A DNA stretch of 64,000 nucleotides. Source: Ralstonia sp. UNC404CL21Col (GTDB lineage Bacteria > Pseudomonadota > Gammaproteobacteria > Burkholderiales > Burkholderiaceae). The position numbers and the translations under genes were made by a program. The notes under the pieces were generated by a model. The model was not told the DNA's origin. It ran no database searches and saw only the letters and a program-made list of their open reading frames with translations. Every line of letters begins with the position of its first letter. The first letter of the stretch is position 1. Below, piece after piece: positions 34,582-43,206 of the stretch. The stretch covers positions 1,426,001 through 1,490,000 of the forward strand of contig NZ_JIBE01000004.1 of NCBI RefSeq assembly GCF_000620465.1, read 5' to 3'.

Positions 34582-37500
34582 TCGACGCATTGATTCGCGG
34601 CGCGCTCAAGCAACGGCTCGTGGTGGCAGTGATTGCCGCCGTGCTGCTGTTCTTCGGGTTGGATGCCGCACGCAAGTTGTCGCTTGACGCGTTTCCGGAC
34701 GTGACCAACGTGCAGGTGCAGATCGCCACAGAGGCGCCGGGCCGCTCGCCGGAAGAGGTCGAGCGCTTTGTGACCGTGCCGGTGGAAATGGCGATGACCG
34801 GCCTGCCGGCGCTGACCGAGATGCGCTCGCTCAACAAGCCGGGCCTGTCGCTCATCACGCTCGTCTTTACCGACGAGACCGATGTGTACTTCGCGCGCCA
34901 GCTTGTGATGGAGCGGCTGATCGAGGTGCAGTCGCGCATGCCGACGGGCGTGACGCCGGTGCTCGGCCCCGTATCGACGGGCCTGGGCGAGGTGTATCAG
35001 TACACGCTCGACAAACCGGATGACGGCGACAAGGAGCTTTCAGTGGAGGAACTCACCCAGCGCCGCATTGCGCAGGACTGGGTGGTGCGGCCGCTGCTGC
35101 GCTCCATTCCGGGCGTGGCCGAGATCAACTCGCAGGGCGGTTACGAGAAGCAGTACCAGGTGCTCGTCAATCCGGAGCGTCTGCGCCACCACAACGTGAC
35201 CGTCAAGCAGGTGTTCGAGGCGCTGGCCGCCAACAACGCCAACTCGGGCGGCGGGGTGCTGCCGCACTTCGCGGAGCAGTACCTGATCCGCGGTGTGGGT
35301 CTGGTGCGCGACACCAACGACATTGGCGCCATCGTGCTCAAGGAAGTCAATGGCACACCACTCACGATTCGCGACGTGGCCGATGTGAAGATCGGCACGG
35401 CGGTGCGCGCGGGGGCGGTGGTCAAGAACGGCGTGACGGAATCCGTCGGCGGTGTGGTGATGATGATGCGCGGCGGCAACGCGAAGGAAGTCGTCGCCCG
35501 CATCCAGGATCGCGTGAAGGCCATCAACAACGACGGCATGCTGCCCGACGGCCTGAAGATCGTGCCGTACTACGAGCGTTCGGAGCTGGTGGATTCGGCC
35601 TTGCAGACCGTCATCAAGGTGCTGGCCGAAGGCGTGGTGCTGGTGGTGATCGTGCTGCTGCTGTTCCTGGGCGACATACGTTCGTCGCTCATCGTGGTCG
35701 GCACGCTGATCCTCACGCCGCTGCTGACCTTCATGGCGATGAACAAGCTCGGCATCTCGGCCAATCTGATGTCATTGGGCGGGTTGGCCATCGCCATCGG
35801 CTTGATGGTCGATGGCTCGGTGGTCGTGGTGGAGAACGCCTTTGCGCACCTCGCCAAGCCGCGTGATCCGAACGAGAGCCGCGCGCGCGTGATCCTGCAT
35901 GCCGTGACGGAAGTGGCCACGCCCGTGATCTTTGGCGTGGGCATCATCATCCTGGTGTTCCTGCCGCTGATGACGCTGGAGGGCATGGAAGGCAAGATGT
36001 TTGCGCCGCTGGCCTTCACGATTGCGATTGCGCTGTTCTTCTCGCTGGTGCTGTCGCTCACGTTGACGCCGGTGTTGTCGTCGTATCTGCTCAAGCCCAA
36101 GGTGCACAAGCACGTGGAAGGCGAGCACAGCGACGACCCCCACGCCGAGCACGACGCGCATGACACGTGGCTGATCCGCAAGATGAAGAAGCCGTATCTG
36201 CGCTTGCTGGAGTTGAGCCTGAACAACGGCCGCAAGACCGTCATCGTGGCCGTGGCCGTGTTTCTTGCCACGGGCGCGCTGATGCCGTTCCTGGGCACGG
36301 CGTTCATTCCGGAGATGAAGGAGGGCTCGGTGGTGCCAGGCATCAACCGCGCGCCGAACATCTCGCTGGAAGAGTCGATCCGCATGGAGATGGAAGCCAT
36401 GCGCCTGGTGATGCAGGTGCCGGGCGTGAAGTCGGCGGTCTCCGGCGTGGGCCGCGGGGAGTCCCCGGCTGACCCGCAGGGCCAGAACGAATCGACGCCG
36501 ATCGTCTCACTCAAGCCGCGCGATGCATGGCCCAAGGGCTGGAACCAGGACGACATTGCCGAGGCGATGCGCAAGGCGCTGCAGGTGCTACCCGGCGTGC
36601 AGATCGTCATGGCACAGCCGATTTCCGATCGCGTGGACGAGATGGTGACCGGCGTGCGTTCCGACGTGGCCATCAAGGTGTTCGGCGACGACCTGAACAC
36701 GCTGCGCGAGAAGGCCGAGGCGATTGCCAAGGTGGCGCAGGGCATCCAGGGTGCGCAGGACATGCGCGTGGAGCGGATCACCGGTCAGCAGTATCTGCAG
36801 ATCGCGATCGACCGCCAGGCCATTGCACGCCACGGCCTGAATGCGGCTGACGTGCACAACGTGATCGAGACCGCCATCGGCGGCAAGGAAGCCACGGAAA
36901 TCTTCGAAGGCGAGCGCCGCTTCAGCGCGGTGGTGCGCCTGCCGGACGCATATCGCGGCAGCGTGGAGGCCATCCGCAACCTGATCGTGGCCGCCCCCAA
37001 TGGCGCACAGGTGCCGATGGAAAGCATCGCCCGCATCGATGTGACCGACGGCCCCGCGCAGATCAGCCGTGAGCTGGGCAAGCGACGCGTGGTGGTGGGC
37101 GTGAACGTGCGCGACCGCGACTTGGGCGGCTTCGTGGCCGAGTTGCAGGCGGCCGTCGCGCAGAAGGTCAAGCTGCCCGAGGGCTACTACCTGGAGTGGG
37201 GCGGCCAGTTCCAGAACATGGAACGCGCCATGGGCCACCTGAAGGTGATCGTGCCGATCACGGTGGCGGCCATCTTCTTCCTGCTCTTCCTGCTGTTCAA
37301 CTCCGTGCGCTACGCCACGCTGATCATTCTGGTGCTGCCGTTTGCCTCGGTGGGCGGGATCATCGGCCTGTTCGTCACGGGTGAGTACCTCTCCGTGCCG
37401 GCATCGGTCGGCTTTGTGGCGCTATGGGGCATCGCCGTGCTCAACGGCGTGGTGCTGGTCAGCACGATCCGCAGTCTGCGCGAGCAGGGCATGTCGGTGG

Positions 37501-37727
37501 AGGAATCCGTGCGGCTGGGTTCACGCATGCGCTTCCGCCCCGTGATGATGACGGCCACCGTGGCCATGCTGGGCCTGATCCCGTTCCTGTTCGCCACAGG
37601 GCCGGGCTCGGAAGTGCAACGGCCGCTGGCCATCGTGGTGATCGGCGGTCTGCTGACCTGCACGCTGCTCACGCTGGTGATGCTGCCCACGCTGTACAAA
37701 TGGTTTGATGAGGAGTCGAAGGCATGA
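34578..37727 (+). CDS. czcA: Heavy-metal RND efflux pump (CzcA/HME family)
   Basis: A 1049-residue 12-TM proton antiporter that exports metal from the periplasm or cytoplasm through the adaptor and outer channel. TM1 (VVAVIAAVLLFFGLDAARKL), the porter domains and the TM4 motif are present. TM4 reads GGLAIAIGLMVDGSVVVVEN: it has MVDG but lacks the first Asp of the CzcA signature (DFG..VDG), so it is closer to other HME groups, and metal range (Zn/Cd/Co, Ni or Cu/Ag) cannot be assigned. A His/Asp-rich loop with EHSDDPHAEHDAHDTW follows TM6 (about residues 512-533). It overlaps both neighbours by 4 bp. Confidence 0.93.
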   Translation: MIDALIRGALKQRLVVAVIAAVLLFFGLDAARKLSLDAFPDVTNVQVQIATEAPGRSPEEVERFVTVPVEMAMTGLPALTEMRSLNKPGLSLITLVFTDETDVYFARQLVMERLIEVQSRMPTGVTPVLGPVSTGLGEVYQYTLDKPDDGDKELSVEELTQRRIAQDWVVRPLLRSIPGVAEINSQGGYEKQYQVLVNPERLRHHNVTVKQVFEALAANNANSGGGVLPHFAEQYLIRGVGLVRDTNDIGAIVLKEVNGTPLTIRDVADVKIGTAVRAGAVVKNGVTESVGGVVMMMRGGNAKEVVARIQDRVKAINNDGMLPDGLKIVPYYERSELVDSALQTVIKVLAEGVVLVVIVLLLFLGDIRSSLIVVGTLILTPLLTFMAMNKLGISANLMSLGGLAIAIGLMVDGSVVVVENAFAHLAKPRDPNESRARVILHAVTEVATPVIFGVGIIILVFLPLMTLEGMEGKMFAPLAFTIAIALFFSLVLSLTLTPVLSSYLLKPKVHKHVEGEHSDDPHAEHDAHDTWLIRKMKKPYLRLLELSLNNGRKTVIVAVAVFLATGALMPFLGTAFIPEMKEGSVVPGINRAPNISLEESIRMEMEAMRLVMQVPGVKSAVSGVGRGESPADPQGQNESTPIVSLKPRDAWPKGWNQDDIAEAMRKALQVLPGVQIVMAQPISDRVDEMVTGVRSDVAIKVFGDDLNTLREKAEAIAKVAQGIQGAQDMRVERITGQQYLQIAIDRQAIARHGLNAADVHNVIETAIGGKEATEIFEGERRFSAVVRLPDAYRGSVEAIRNLIVAAPNGAQVPMESIARIDVTDGPAQISRELGKRRVVVGVNVRDRDLGGFVAELQAAVAQKVKLPEGYYLEWGGQFQNMERAMGHLKVIVPITVAAIFFLLFLLFNSVRYATLIILVLPFASVGGIIGLFVTGEYLSVPASVGFVALWGIAVLNGVVLVSTIRSLREQGMSVEESVRLGSRMRFRPVMMTATVAMLGLIPFLFATGPGSEVQRPLAIVVIGGLLTCTLLTLVMLPTLYKWFDEESKA

Positions 37728-38047
37728 AGGAAATCCGCATCGTAGTGCGCCCGCAACTGCTGGAACGCATGCATGAGGCGCTGCGCAGTTGCCCAGGTTT
37801 TCCGGGCATGACGGTGGGTGAGGTGAATGCCTATCCGCCAGCGGCTTCACAGGGCGGCGCGCATTCCATCAAGGAAGACCTGACGGAGTTTGTGCCGCGC
37901 GTGCGCATCGAGATCATCGCTTCCGATGCGCTGGCCAGCGTGCTGTTCGAAAGCGCCGTCAAGGTGCTGGAGCACGGCCAGACCGGCGAGAGCGCCATCT
38001 GGATGACCGACGTGATTCAGGCCACCTTCCTGCATCGCACGGGTTGA
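37724..38047 (+). CDS. PII-like protein linked to metal efflux (PII-NG type)
   Basis: A 107-residue PII-fold protein. The opening KEIRIVVRPQLLERMHEAL and the ending TGESAIWMTDVIQATFLHRTG are PII-like, with the T-loop region reading GAHSIKEDLTEFVP. The T-loop lacks the Tyr51-containing uridylylation motif of GlnB. Members of this group sit at the end of heavy-metal RND operons, and this one overlaps the pump gene by 4 bp. It may sense a nucleotide or metal and control the pump, but the ligand is unknown. Confidence 0.85.
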   Translation: MKEIRIVVRPQLLERMHEALRSCPGFPGMTVGEVNAYPPAASQGGAHSIKEDLTEFVPRVRIEIIASDALASVLFESAVKVLEHGQTGESAIWMTDVIQATFLHRTG

Positions 38048-38073
38048 TGGTCGTGTGACGCGCGCATGAAAAA

Positions 38074-38092
38074 CGGCGGACCATGTCCGCCG
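38074..38092 (-). terminator. Terminator of the aminopeptidase gene
   Basis: Perfect 8-bp stem CGGCGGAC with a CAT loop. Read on the minus strand it is followed by TTTTT, so it stops transcription leaving the aminopeptidase gene. On the plus strand it is flanked by an A-run and would be a weak terminator for the metal-efflux operon that ends at 38047. Confidence 0.75.
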
Positions 38093-38114
38093 AAAATCAG
38101 GAGCCACCCTTGCA

Positions 38115-38142
38115 GCGGGCCGCATCGTCAGACGCGGCCCGC
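38115..38142. terminator. Second hairpin between efflux operon and aminopeptidase gene
   Basis: 9-bp perfect stem GCGGGCCGC/GCGGCCCGC with a 10-base loop, 13 bp from the aminopeptidase stop. No T-run follows, so it may act as an mRNA 3'-end stabiliser or as part of a paired barrier with the neighbouring terminator. Confidence 0.5.
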
Positions 38143-38154
38143 TTGCATTGGCGC

Positions 38155-40395
38155 TTACCGCTTGATGTCGGTCAGATGCTTCATGAGACCTTCGTAGCGG
38201 AACTTGTGGATCGGGCGATCCATCGACTGCATTTCCTGCAACTGCACCGCTTGCGGACGCAGCGAGCCGGTCGGCTTCACAGACTGGGCGGCCAGGGTTG
38301 CCACCGCAGGCTGGAAGTTCTTGATGCCGACGATCTGGTCGTACTGCGCCTTAGTGATGAGCTGCGCGTTATACAGCTGCGTGGCATCGCCTGCGATGTT
38401 GGTCTTGGCCGCATCGCTGCTGATGGACCCGGCCTGTGCCAGCAGGTTGCTCCACAGCGTCGGGCTGTAGTTGGTCACGTAGTAGTCCAGGCCCGACGGG
38501 TTGGCCAGCACGGCCGAGCACGTCGGCAGCGTGACCTGCGCGGTCTGCTGGTCGAGCACGATGGTCTGCGATTGACCAAAGTTGTCGCCATAAGCCAGCG
38601 TGAGCGGCACGTTCCACTGGTAGCCCGAATAGACGTTCTTGTTCGGGAAGGCCTTCTGCGTGATGGTCAGCACGTTCTGGTTGGTGGCCGGATTGCACTG
38701 CGCATCGATCGTGACGAGCGGCAGGCCGGTCTGGCGCACGAAGCTGTCGCCCACCTTGCCCACCGGCTTGCCGCTGGCCGCTTCCAGTTCTGCCCACAGG
38801 CGCGGTGGCGTGCCGTTGCCGAACTTGTATTTGTTCAGGTAGCTCTGCAGGCCCTTGCGCATGGCGTCCTTGCCGACGTAGTTCTCGAGCATCTGCAGGA
38901 CATGGCCGCCCTTGTTGTAGGCAAAGCTGTCGAGGAAGTCCATCGAGCCGGCGTCGCTCAGGTTGTGCTGCACCGGCACGGCTGTCGGCTGCAGATCCAG
39001 CGTGATCACGCGTTGCTTGACCGCCGCGTAGTTGGCCCACGTGTTGCCCTGGAACTCGGGGTGCAGCGTGATCTTCGTGACGTTCTCGAACCAGTTGGCG
39101 AAGGACTCGTTCAGCCAGATGTCGTCCCACCAGTCCAGCGTGACCAGGTCACCAAACCATTGGTGGGCCAGTTCATGCGACACCACGACGAACGAGCGTG
39201 CCTTACCCATCGAGTGGACCGTCGTCGGTGCGCCATCGGGCGGCACCAGCACCTGGTCGGCAAACTCGAAGATGGCGCCCCAGTTCTCCATGCCGCCAAA
39301 GCCGGCATTCTTGTTGTCGTAGCTGTCGTTGGCGACGATGGTGTCCATCTTGTCGAACGGCAGCGGGATCTGGAAGTAGTTGTAGTAGTGGTTCAGCGCT
39401 TCCTTCGTGAACTGCATGCCGGCCACTGCCGAGTGCGCCTCGCCAGGCGGCACCCACCAGCGCAGGCGCATGCTGCTGCCATCGAGCGGGTTGGTGAACT
39501 GGTCTTCCAGGATGTCGAACTTGCCGCCGCCGAAGAACAGCAGGTACGCCGGCATCGACGGTGTCTTGGCAAACGACACCTGCTGATAGCCATCCGGCAG
39601 CTTGGTGGCGCCCGTCTGCCTGCCGTTGGCCACGGCCTTCCAGTCGCCCGGAATTTCCGCCGTCACTTCGAAGGTATTGCGGAAGGCCGGCTCATCCCAG
39701 CTCGGGAACCATTCACGCGCGAAGTTCGATTCGCCCTGCGTGACGATAGCGTCCGAACTCTCGCCGGTTGCCGCCTGCAGGCCCAGCTTGAAGATGCCCT
39801 CGGCCTTGGTGAAGTTGATCGTGCCCGTCCATTCCATGTGCAGCACGTAGTTGCCGGGCTTGATGTCTCCGGTCGGGTCGCGCAGGTCATAGAAGGCGCC
39901 TTGCGATTGCGGAATCGGCACGAGCACGCGCGACGCGCCATTGCCCGAAGTGGGCGTGAGCGTCAGGCGCGAGGCGTCGAGCTTCAGGTCGCGCACGGCC
40001 AGCGTCACGGCGCCGGTCTGCTTGGTGACCTTGATCTCCACATCGGCGCGGCCCGAGAAGCTGTTCAGGTCTGCGCTCGGGCGGAACCACAGCTTGTAGT
40101 TGACCGGCCTGATGTAGTCCGGGAGTTCCACCGGCGGCACCGTCGCGTCGACGGCAGGTGCCTGCGCATTGGTGTTGCCGGTATTGGTATTGCCCTGCTG
40201 CTGCGAGCCGTTTGCGTCCAGCTTGCCGCCGGCCGGCGTGAGCGCGTCATCTCCGCCGCCGCCGCAGGCGGCCAGAATCAGCGCGGCCGCAGCCTGAGCC
40301 ACGAGTGCCAGCTTGAATGAACGACGTGTCCGGGCGTTGTACGCGCGCCCGGTGTCTGTCGTGGCCGTACGACGGTGCGTTGTCGAATCCCGCAT
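38155..40395 (-). CDS. Secreted M1-family metallo-aminopeptidase, lipoprotein
   Basis: A 746-residue zinc aminopeptidase. The zinc site is HELAHQW (407-411) with the second Glu in LNESFANW, and the exopeptidase motif GGMENWGA is present. The N-terminus has a lipobox ILAAC followed by Gly/Asp then an Asn/Gln/Gly-rich linker (about 50-80), so it is an outer-membrane or surface-anchored lipoprotein rather than a cytosolic PepN. The ATG at 40395 has AGGAGA. It trims N-terminal residues from peptides outside the cytoplasm and may feed the peptide-type importer, though they are not adjacent. It ends beside two hairpins. Confidence 0.9.
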   Translation of the reverse strand: MRDSTTHRRTATTDTGRAYNARTRRSFKLALVAQAAAALILAACGGGGDDALTPAGGKLDANGSQQQGNTNTGNTNAQAPAVDATVPPVELPDYIRPVNYKLWFRPSADLNSFSGRADVEIKVTKQTGAVTLAVRDLKLDASRLTLTPTSGNGASRVLVPIPQSQGAFYDLRDPTGDIKPGNYVLHMEWTGTINFTKAEGIFKLGLQAATGESSDAIVTQGESNFAREWFPSWDEPAFRNTFEVTAEIPGDWKAVANGRQTGATKLPDGYQQVSFAKTPSMPAYLLFFGGGKFDILEDQFTNPLDGSSMRLRWWVPPGEAHSAVAGMQFTKEALNHYYNYFQIPLPFDKMDTIVANDSYDNKNAGFGGMENWGAIFEFADQVLVPPDGAPTTVHSMGKARSFVVVSHELAHQWFGDLVTLDWWDDIWLNESFANWFENVTKITLHPEFQGNTWANYAAVKQRVITLDLQPTAVPVQHNLSDAGSMDFLDSFAYNKGGHVLQMLENYVGKDAMRKGLQSYLNKYKFGNGTPPRLWAELEAASGKPVGKVGDSFVRQTGLPLVTIDAQCNPATNQNVLTITQKAFPNKNVYSGYQWNVPLTLAYGDNFGQSQTIVLDQQTAQVTLPTCSAVLANPSGLDYYVTNYSPTLWSNLLAQAGSISSDAAKTNIAGDATQLYNAQLITKAQYDQIVGIKNFQPAVATLAAQSVKPTGSLRPQAVQLQEMQSMDRPIHKFRYEGLMKHLTDIKR

Positions 40396-40959
40396 TGCAT
40401 TTCTCCTGAGGTGGAAACGAATCGGCGGCCCAGGGCTCAAAAGAAATTGGGGGGCAGGCCGCAGAATCGGGACAAGGAATTACCCGCTTCTTGCGCGGTG
40501 CAAATCACAGCCCGCGCACGGGATGCACGGATTCTGGAGGAAACGGCCTGCGAATCGAGACGAAGTTTTTTAAATCACGTGCGAGAGAATCTGCTGCGGA
40601 ATTTGCAGTTTTTGGTATGCGCATCCACGAAGCGGCGGGCGCCTTTCCGGGCGTTGGGTGACTTCTGCAAAGTGCGTTGAAAAAACGAAATGCGTCTCCC
40701 GCTTCATGAAAATATCTTAAAAATCGAAGCGGCGATTTTTACAACGCCAGATAAAGCAAAACTAAATACGGCGCAGCGCCGGAAAATCCCGCTGGGGAAC
40801 TTTCCCGGCCTTCGACGAGGTATTGCGCTGCAGCAGCTGACCGCGCATCGGCTGCATGGGGGTAATCCTTCCGGATGAGCGAGGCGCTGTGCGCGGCTTT
40901 ACACAAAACCGGTACGCTCGCAACGTTTGCGAAGTGTTTCCGTTTCCGTAGAGCGATTC
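40396..40959. other. 564-bp AT-richer intergenic region between divergent genes
   Basis: The longest gene-free stretch. It holds the promoters for the minus-strand aminopeptidase and the plus-strand diguanylate cyclase. The middle part (about 40560-40770) is clearly AT-richer than the surroundings. Open frames here are short and lack good coding signs. An inverted repeat at 40719-40740 is listed separately. I see no tRNA or recognised small RNA. Confidence 0.5.
40719..40740. other. AT-rich perfect inverted repeat in the intergenic region
   Basis: AAAAATCG-N6-CGATTTTT, 8-bp arms, followed on both strands by A/T runs, so it could act as a bidirectional terminator, perhaps of an unrecognised small RNA, or as a protein-binding site about 220 bp before the diguanylate cyclase start. 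Confidence 0.4.
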
Positions 40960-42432
40960 ATGCAATCCGCGTCCGATAGCGTCAGCAGCCCGGCGGCTGT
41001 GGGTGTCAACCTGATCGACTTCTTCGATGTCACGCCCACGTCATTGTGGCTGGAGGACTACAGCGATCTGCACCGCCTCTTTGCCCAATGGCGGGCGGCC
41101 GGCGTGACCGACCTGCAGCGCTTTCTGGAAGAGGACACCTCCCGCGTGGCCGCCTGTTCGGCCTGTATCAAGGTGCTGCGCGTGAACCGGCGCACGTTGT
41201 CCATGTACGCCGCCCCGGATGCCGAAACGCTCACCGCGCGGCTGGCCGACGTCCTGCGCGACGACATGCTCGAGGCCCACGTGGGCGAACTCGTGCAGCT
41301 CTGGTCTGGCGAGCCGTCGTTCGAGAGCCGCAGCGTCAATTACACGCTCGACGGCCGCCGTCTCGACATCCTGCTCAAGGGCGTGGTCCTGCCCGATCAC
41401 GATCAGCCGTGGGACCGCGTGCTGGTGGCGGTGGACGACATCACCGAACTCGAAGACGCCCGCCGCCGTGCCGCCGCCAGCCAACTTTATGCGCGCGGCG
41501 TGTTCGAGCATGCGCCGGTGTCGCTGTGGGTGGAAAATTTCAGCACCATCAAGATGCTGCTGGACGAAGTGCGCATGCAGGGCATCACCGATTTCCGCAC
41601 CTTTACCGACGTGCATCCGGAGTTTGTCGAACGGTGCATGCAGGAAATCCAGGTGCTTGACGTCAACGGCTTCACGCTGGAGATGTTCAAGGCGCGCCAC
41701 CGCAACGACTTGCTTGGCCGCTTGCCGGAAATCTTTCGCGACGACATGCGCCCGCATTTTCGCGAGCAGTTGATCGACCTGTGGGAGGGCAAGCTCTTCC
41801 AGCAGCGCGAGGTCGTCAATTACGGGCTGGATGGCAACCCGCTGAACATCCACCTGCAGTTCTCGGTGTTCCCGGGCCGCGAGCAGGATTGGGACATGGT
41901 GCTCCTGGCGCTGACCGACATCACCGCGCGCAAGAAGGCCGAGTCGTATTTGGAATATCTCGGCAAGCACGACGTACTGACCAAGCTGAAGAACCGCTCG
42001 TTCTACGTGGACGAGATCAACCGGCTGGAGCGCAAGGGCCCGTTCCCGGTTACGGTCATCATGATCGACCTGAACGACTTGAAGCGCGTGAACGACCAGC
42101 TCGGCCACGCCGCGGGTGACGCGCTGCTGCGGCGCGCCGGCGAGGTGCTCGGCAAGGCCATCGACAAACCGGCACACGCCGCGCGCATTGGCGGGGACGA
42201 GTTTGCCGTGCTGCTGCCGGGCGCCGACGCGCAGGCCGGCACGGCGCTGGTGGAAAGCCTGCGCAAGCTGGTGGAACTCAACAATCAGTTCTATCCGGGT
42301 GCGGAGCTTGGGTTTTCCATGGGCTGCGCCACCTGCCACGGGGGCGGGCGTCTCGAAGAAACGCTGCGCGAGGCCGACGTCGCGATGTACGAAGACAAGC
42401 GGATGCAGCACGAAGGCAAACGCTCGACATAA
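40960..42432 (+). CDS. Diguanylate cyclase with duplicated PAS-like sensor domains
   Basis: A 490-residue cytosolic protein. Residues about 20-155 and 168-320 are two homologous PAS-like modules; shared points are SLW-E, the RDDM segment, the VNY-LDG strand and DIT near each end. A C-terminal GGDEF domain follows, with GGDEF at 411-415 (ARIGGDEFAVLL). The I-site five residues upstream is KPAH instead of RxxD, so product inhibition is probably lost, unlike the GGDEF protein at 2918. The ATG at 40960 is chosen from conservation; only a weak GAG precedes it. No transmembrane segment is seen. Confidence 0.9.
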   Translation: MQSASDSVSSPAAVGVNLIDFFDVTPTSLWLEDYSDLHRLFAQWRAAGVTDLQRFLEEDTSRVAACSACIKVLRVNRRTLSMYAAPDAETLTARLADVLRDDMLEAHVGELVQLWSGEPSFESRSVNYTLDGRRLDILLKGVVLPDHDQPWDRVLVAVDDITELEDARRRAAASQLYARGVFEHAPVSLWVENFSTIKMLLDEVRMQGITDFRTFTDVHPEFVERCMQEIQVLDVNGFTLEMFKARHRNDLLGRLPEIFRDDMRPHFREQLIDLWEGKLFQQREVVNYGLDGNPLNIHLQFSVFPGREQDWDMVLLALTDITARKKAESYLEYLGKHDVLTKLKNRSFYVDEINRLERKGPFPVTVIMIDLNDLKRVNDQLGHAAGDALLRRAGEVLGKAIDKPAHAARIGGDEFAVLLPGADAQAGTALVESLRKLVELNNQFYPGAELGFSMGCATCHGGGRLEETLREADVAMYEDKRMQHEGKRST

Positions 42433-42540
42433 CAGCGGCGATTTGTGCGTGCGATGCACAGATCCTGTGCCACGGGCCGTCTGGTCGCGGCGCCGATGCG
42501 CTGAGAGACTGCGCTCCTGACAACTTTTTCAGGAGCCAGC

Positions 42541-43143
42541 ATGTCCGGCCAAACACTGCGCAGCATTCTCGGCGCGACCACGCCCACGGCGCTACCCGCA
42601 CGCGGCACCGCGTTGCTCGTCATCGATTTCCAGGACGAATACTTCACCGGCGCACTGCCGATTCCTCATGGTGCGCACGCGCTGCACAACGCCAATACCC
42701 TGATTGATTTTGCGGACCAGCAGGGCTGGCCTGTCGTACACATTCAGCACGTGGCGCCAGCCGAAGCACCGATCTTCGCCAAGCACGTCGCAATTCATGC
42801 GGATGTACGTCAGAAGCCCAACCACCGCTGTGTACAGAAGACGTCGGTCAGCGTGTTTGCGAGCACCGATCTGGCGAGCGAGCTGAAGCGCGACGGCATT
42901 ACGCATCTGGTCGTGTGCGGGCTCATGACGCATGCCTGCGTGGCTGGCGCCGCGCGCGATGCGGTGCCAGCCGGGTTTGAGGTGATTGTGGTGGACGACG
43001 CTAGCGCCACGCGTGACATCGTGGTCAACGAATCGCTGCGTGTGTCGCACGACGTGCTGCATCGCGCTGCACTGGCGGAGATTTCCGACACATTCGGCGC
43101 GGTGCTGCGCACGCAAGAGGTGTTGTCGCTGAAGGCGGCCTAG
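42541..43143 (+). CDS. Isochorismatase-like cysteine hydrolase
   Basis: A 200-residue member of the isochorismatase/nicotinamidase family. The catalytic triad is visible: Asp29 in LLVIDFQDEYF, Lys in CVQKTSVSVF and Cys in LMTHACVAGAARDA. Such enzymes hydrolyse amides or vinyl ethers of small metabolites. The exact substrate is open. It is followed after 63 bp by a LysR-type regulator on the same strand, which may control it. Confidence 0.9.
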   Translation: MSGQTLRSILGATTPTALPARGTALLVIDFQDEYFTGALPIPHGAHALHNANTLIDFADQQGWPVVHIQHVAPAEAPIFAKHVAIHADVRQKPNHRCVQKTSVSVFASTDLASELKRDGITHLVVCGLMTHACVAGAARDAVPAGFEVIVVDDASATRDIVVNESLRVSHDVLHRAALAEISDTFGAVLRTQEVLSLKAA

Positions 43144-43206
43144 CCCGGTTTGGCGCAGGGCAGCGTGATAGCATCCGACGCCTTGGCAACACGGGCACAT
43201 TCGACC

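Noticed and set aside
38083-40320. 745-residue open frame on the plus strand opposite the aminopeptidase gene
   Set aside because: It is a GC-skew shadow: the opposite strand has a complete M1 enzyme, and this frame is His/Arg/Val/Leu-rich with no domain.
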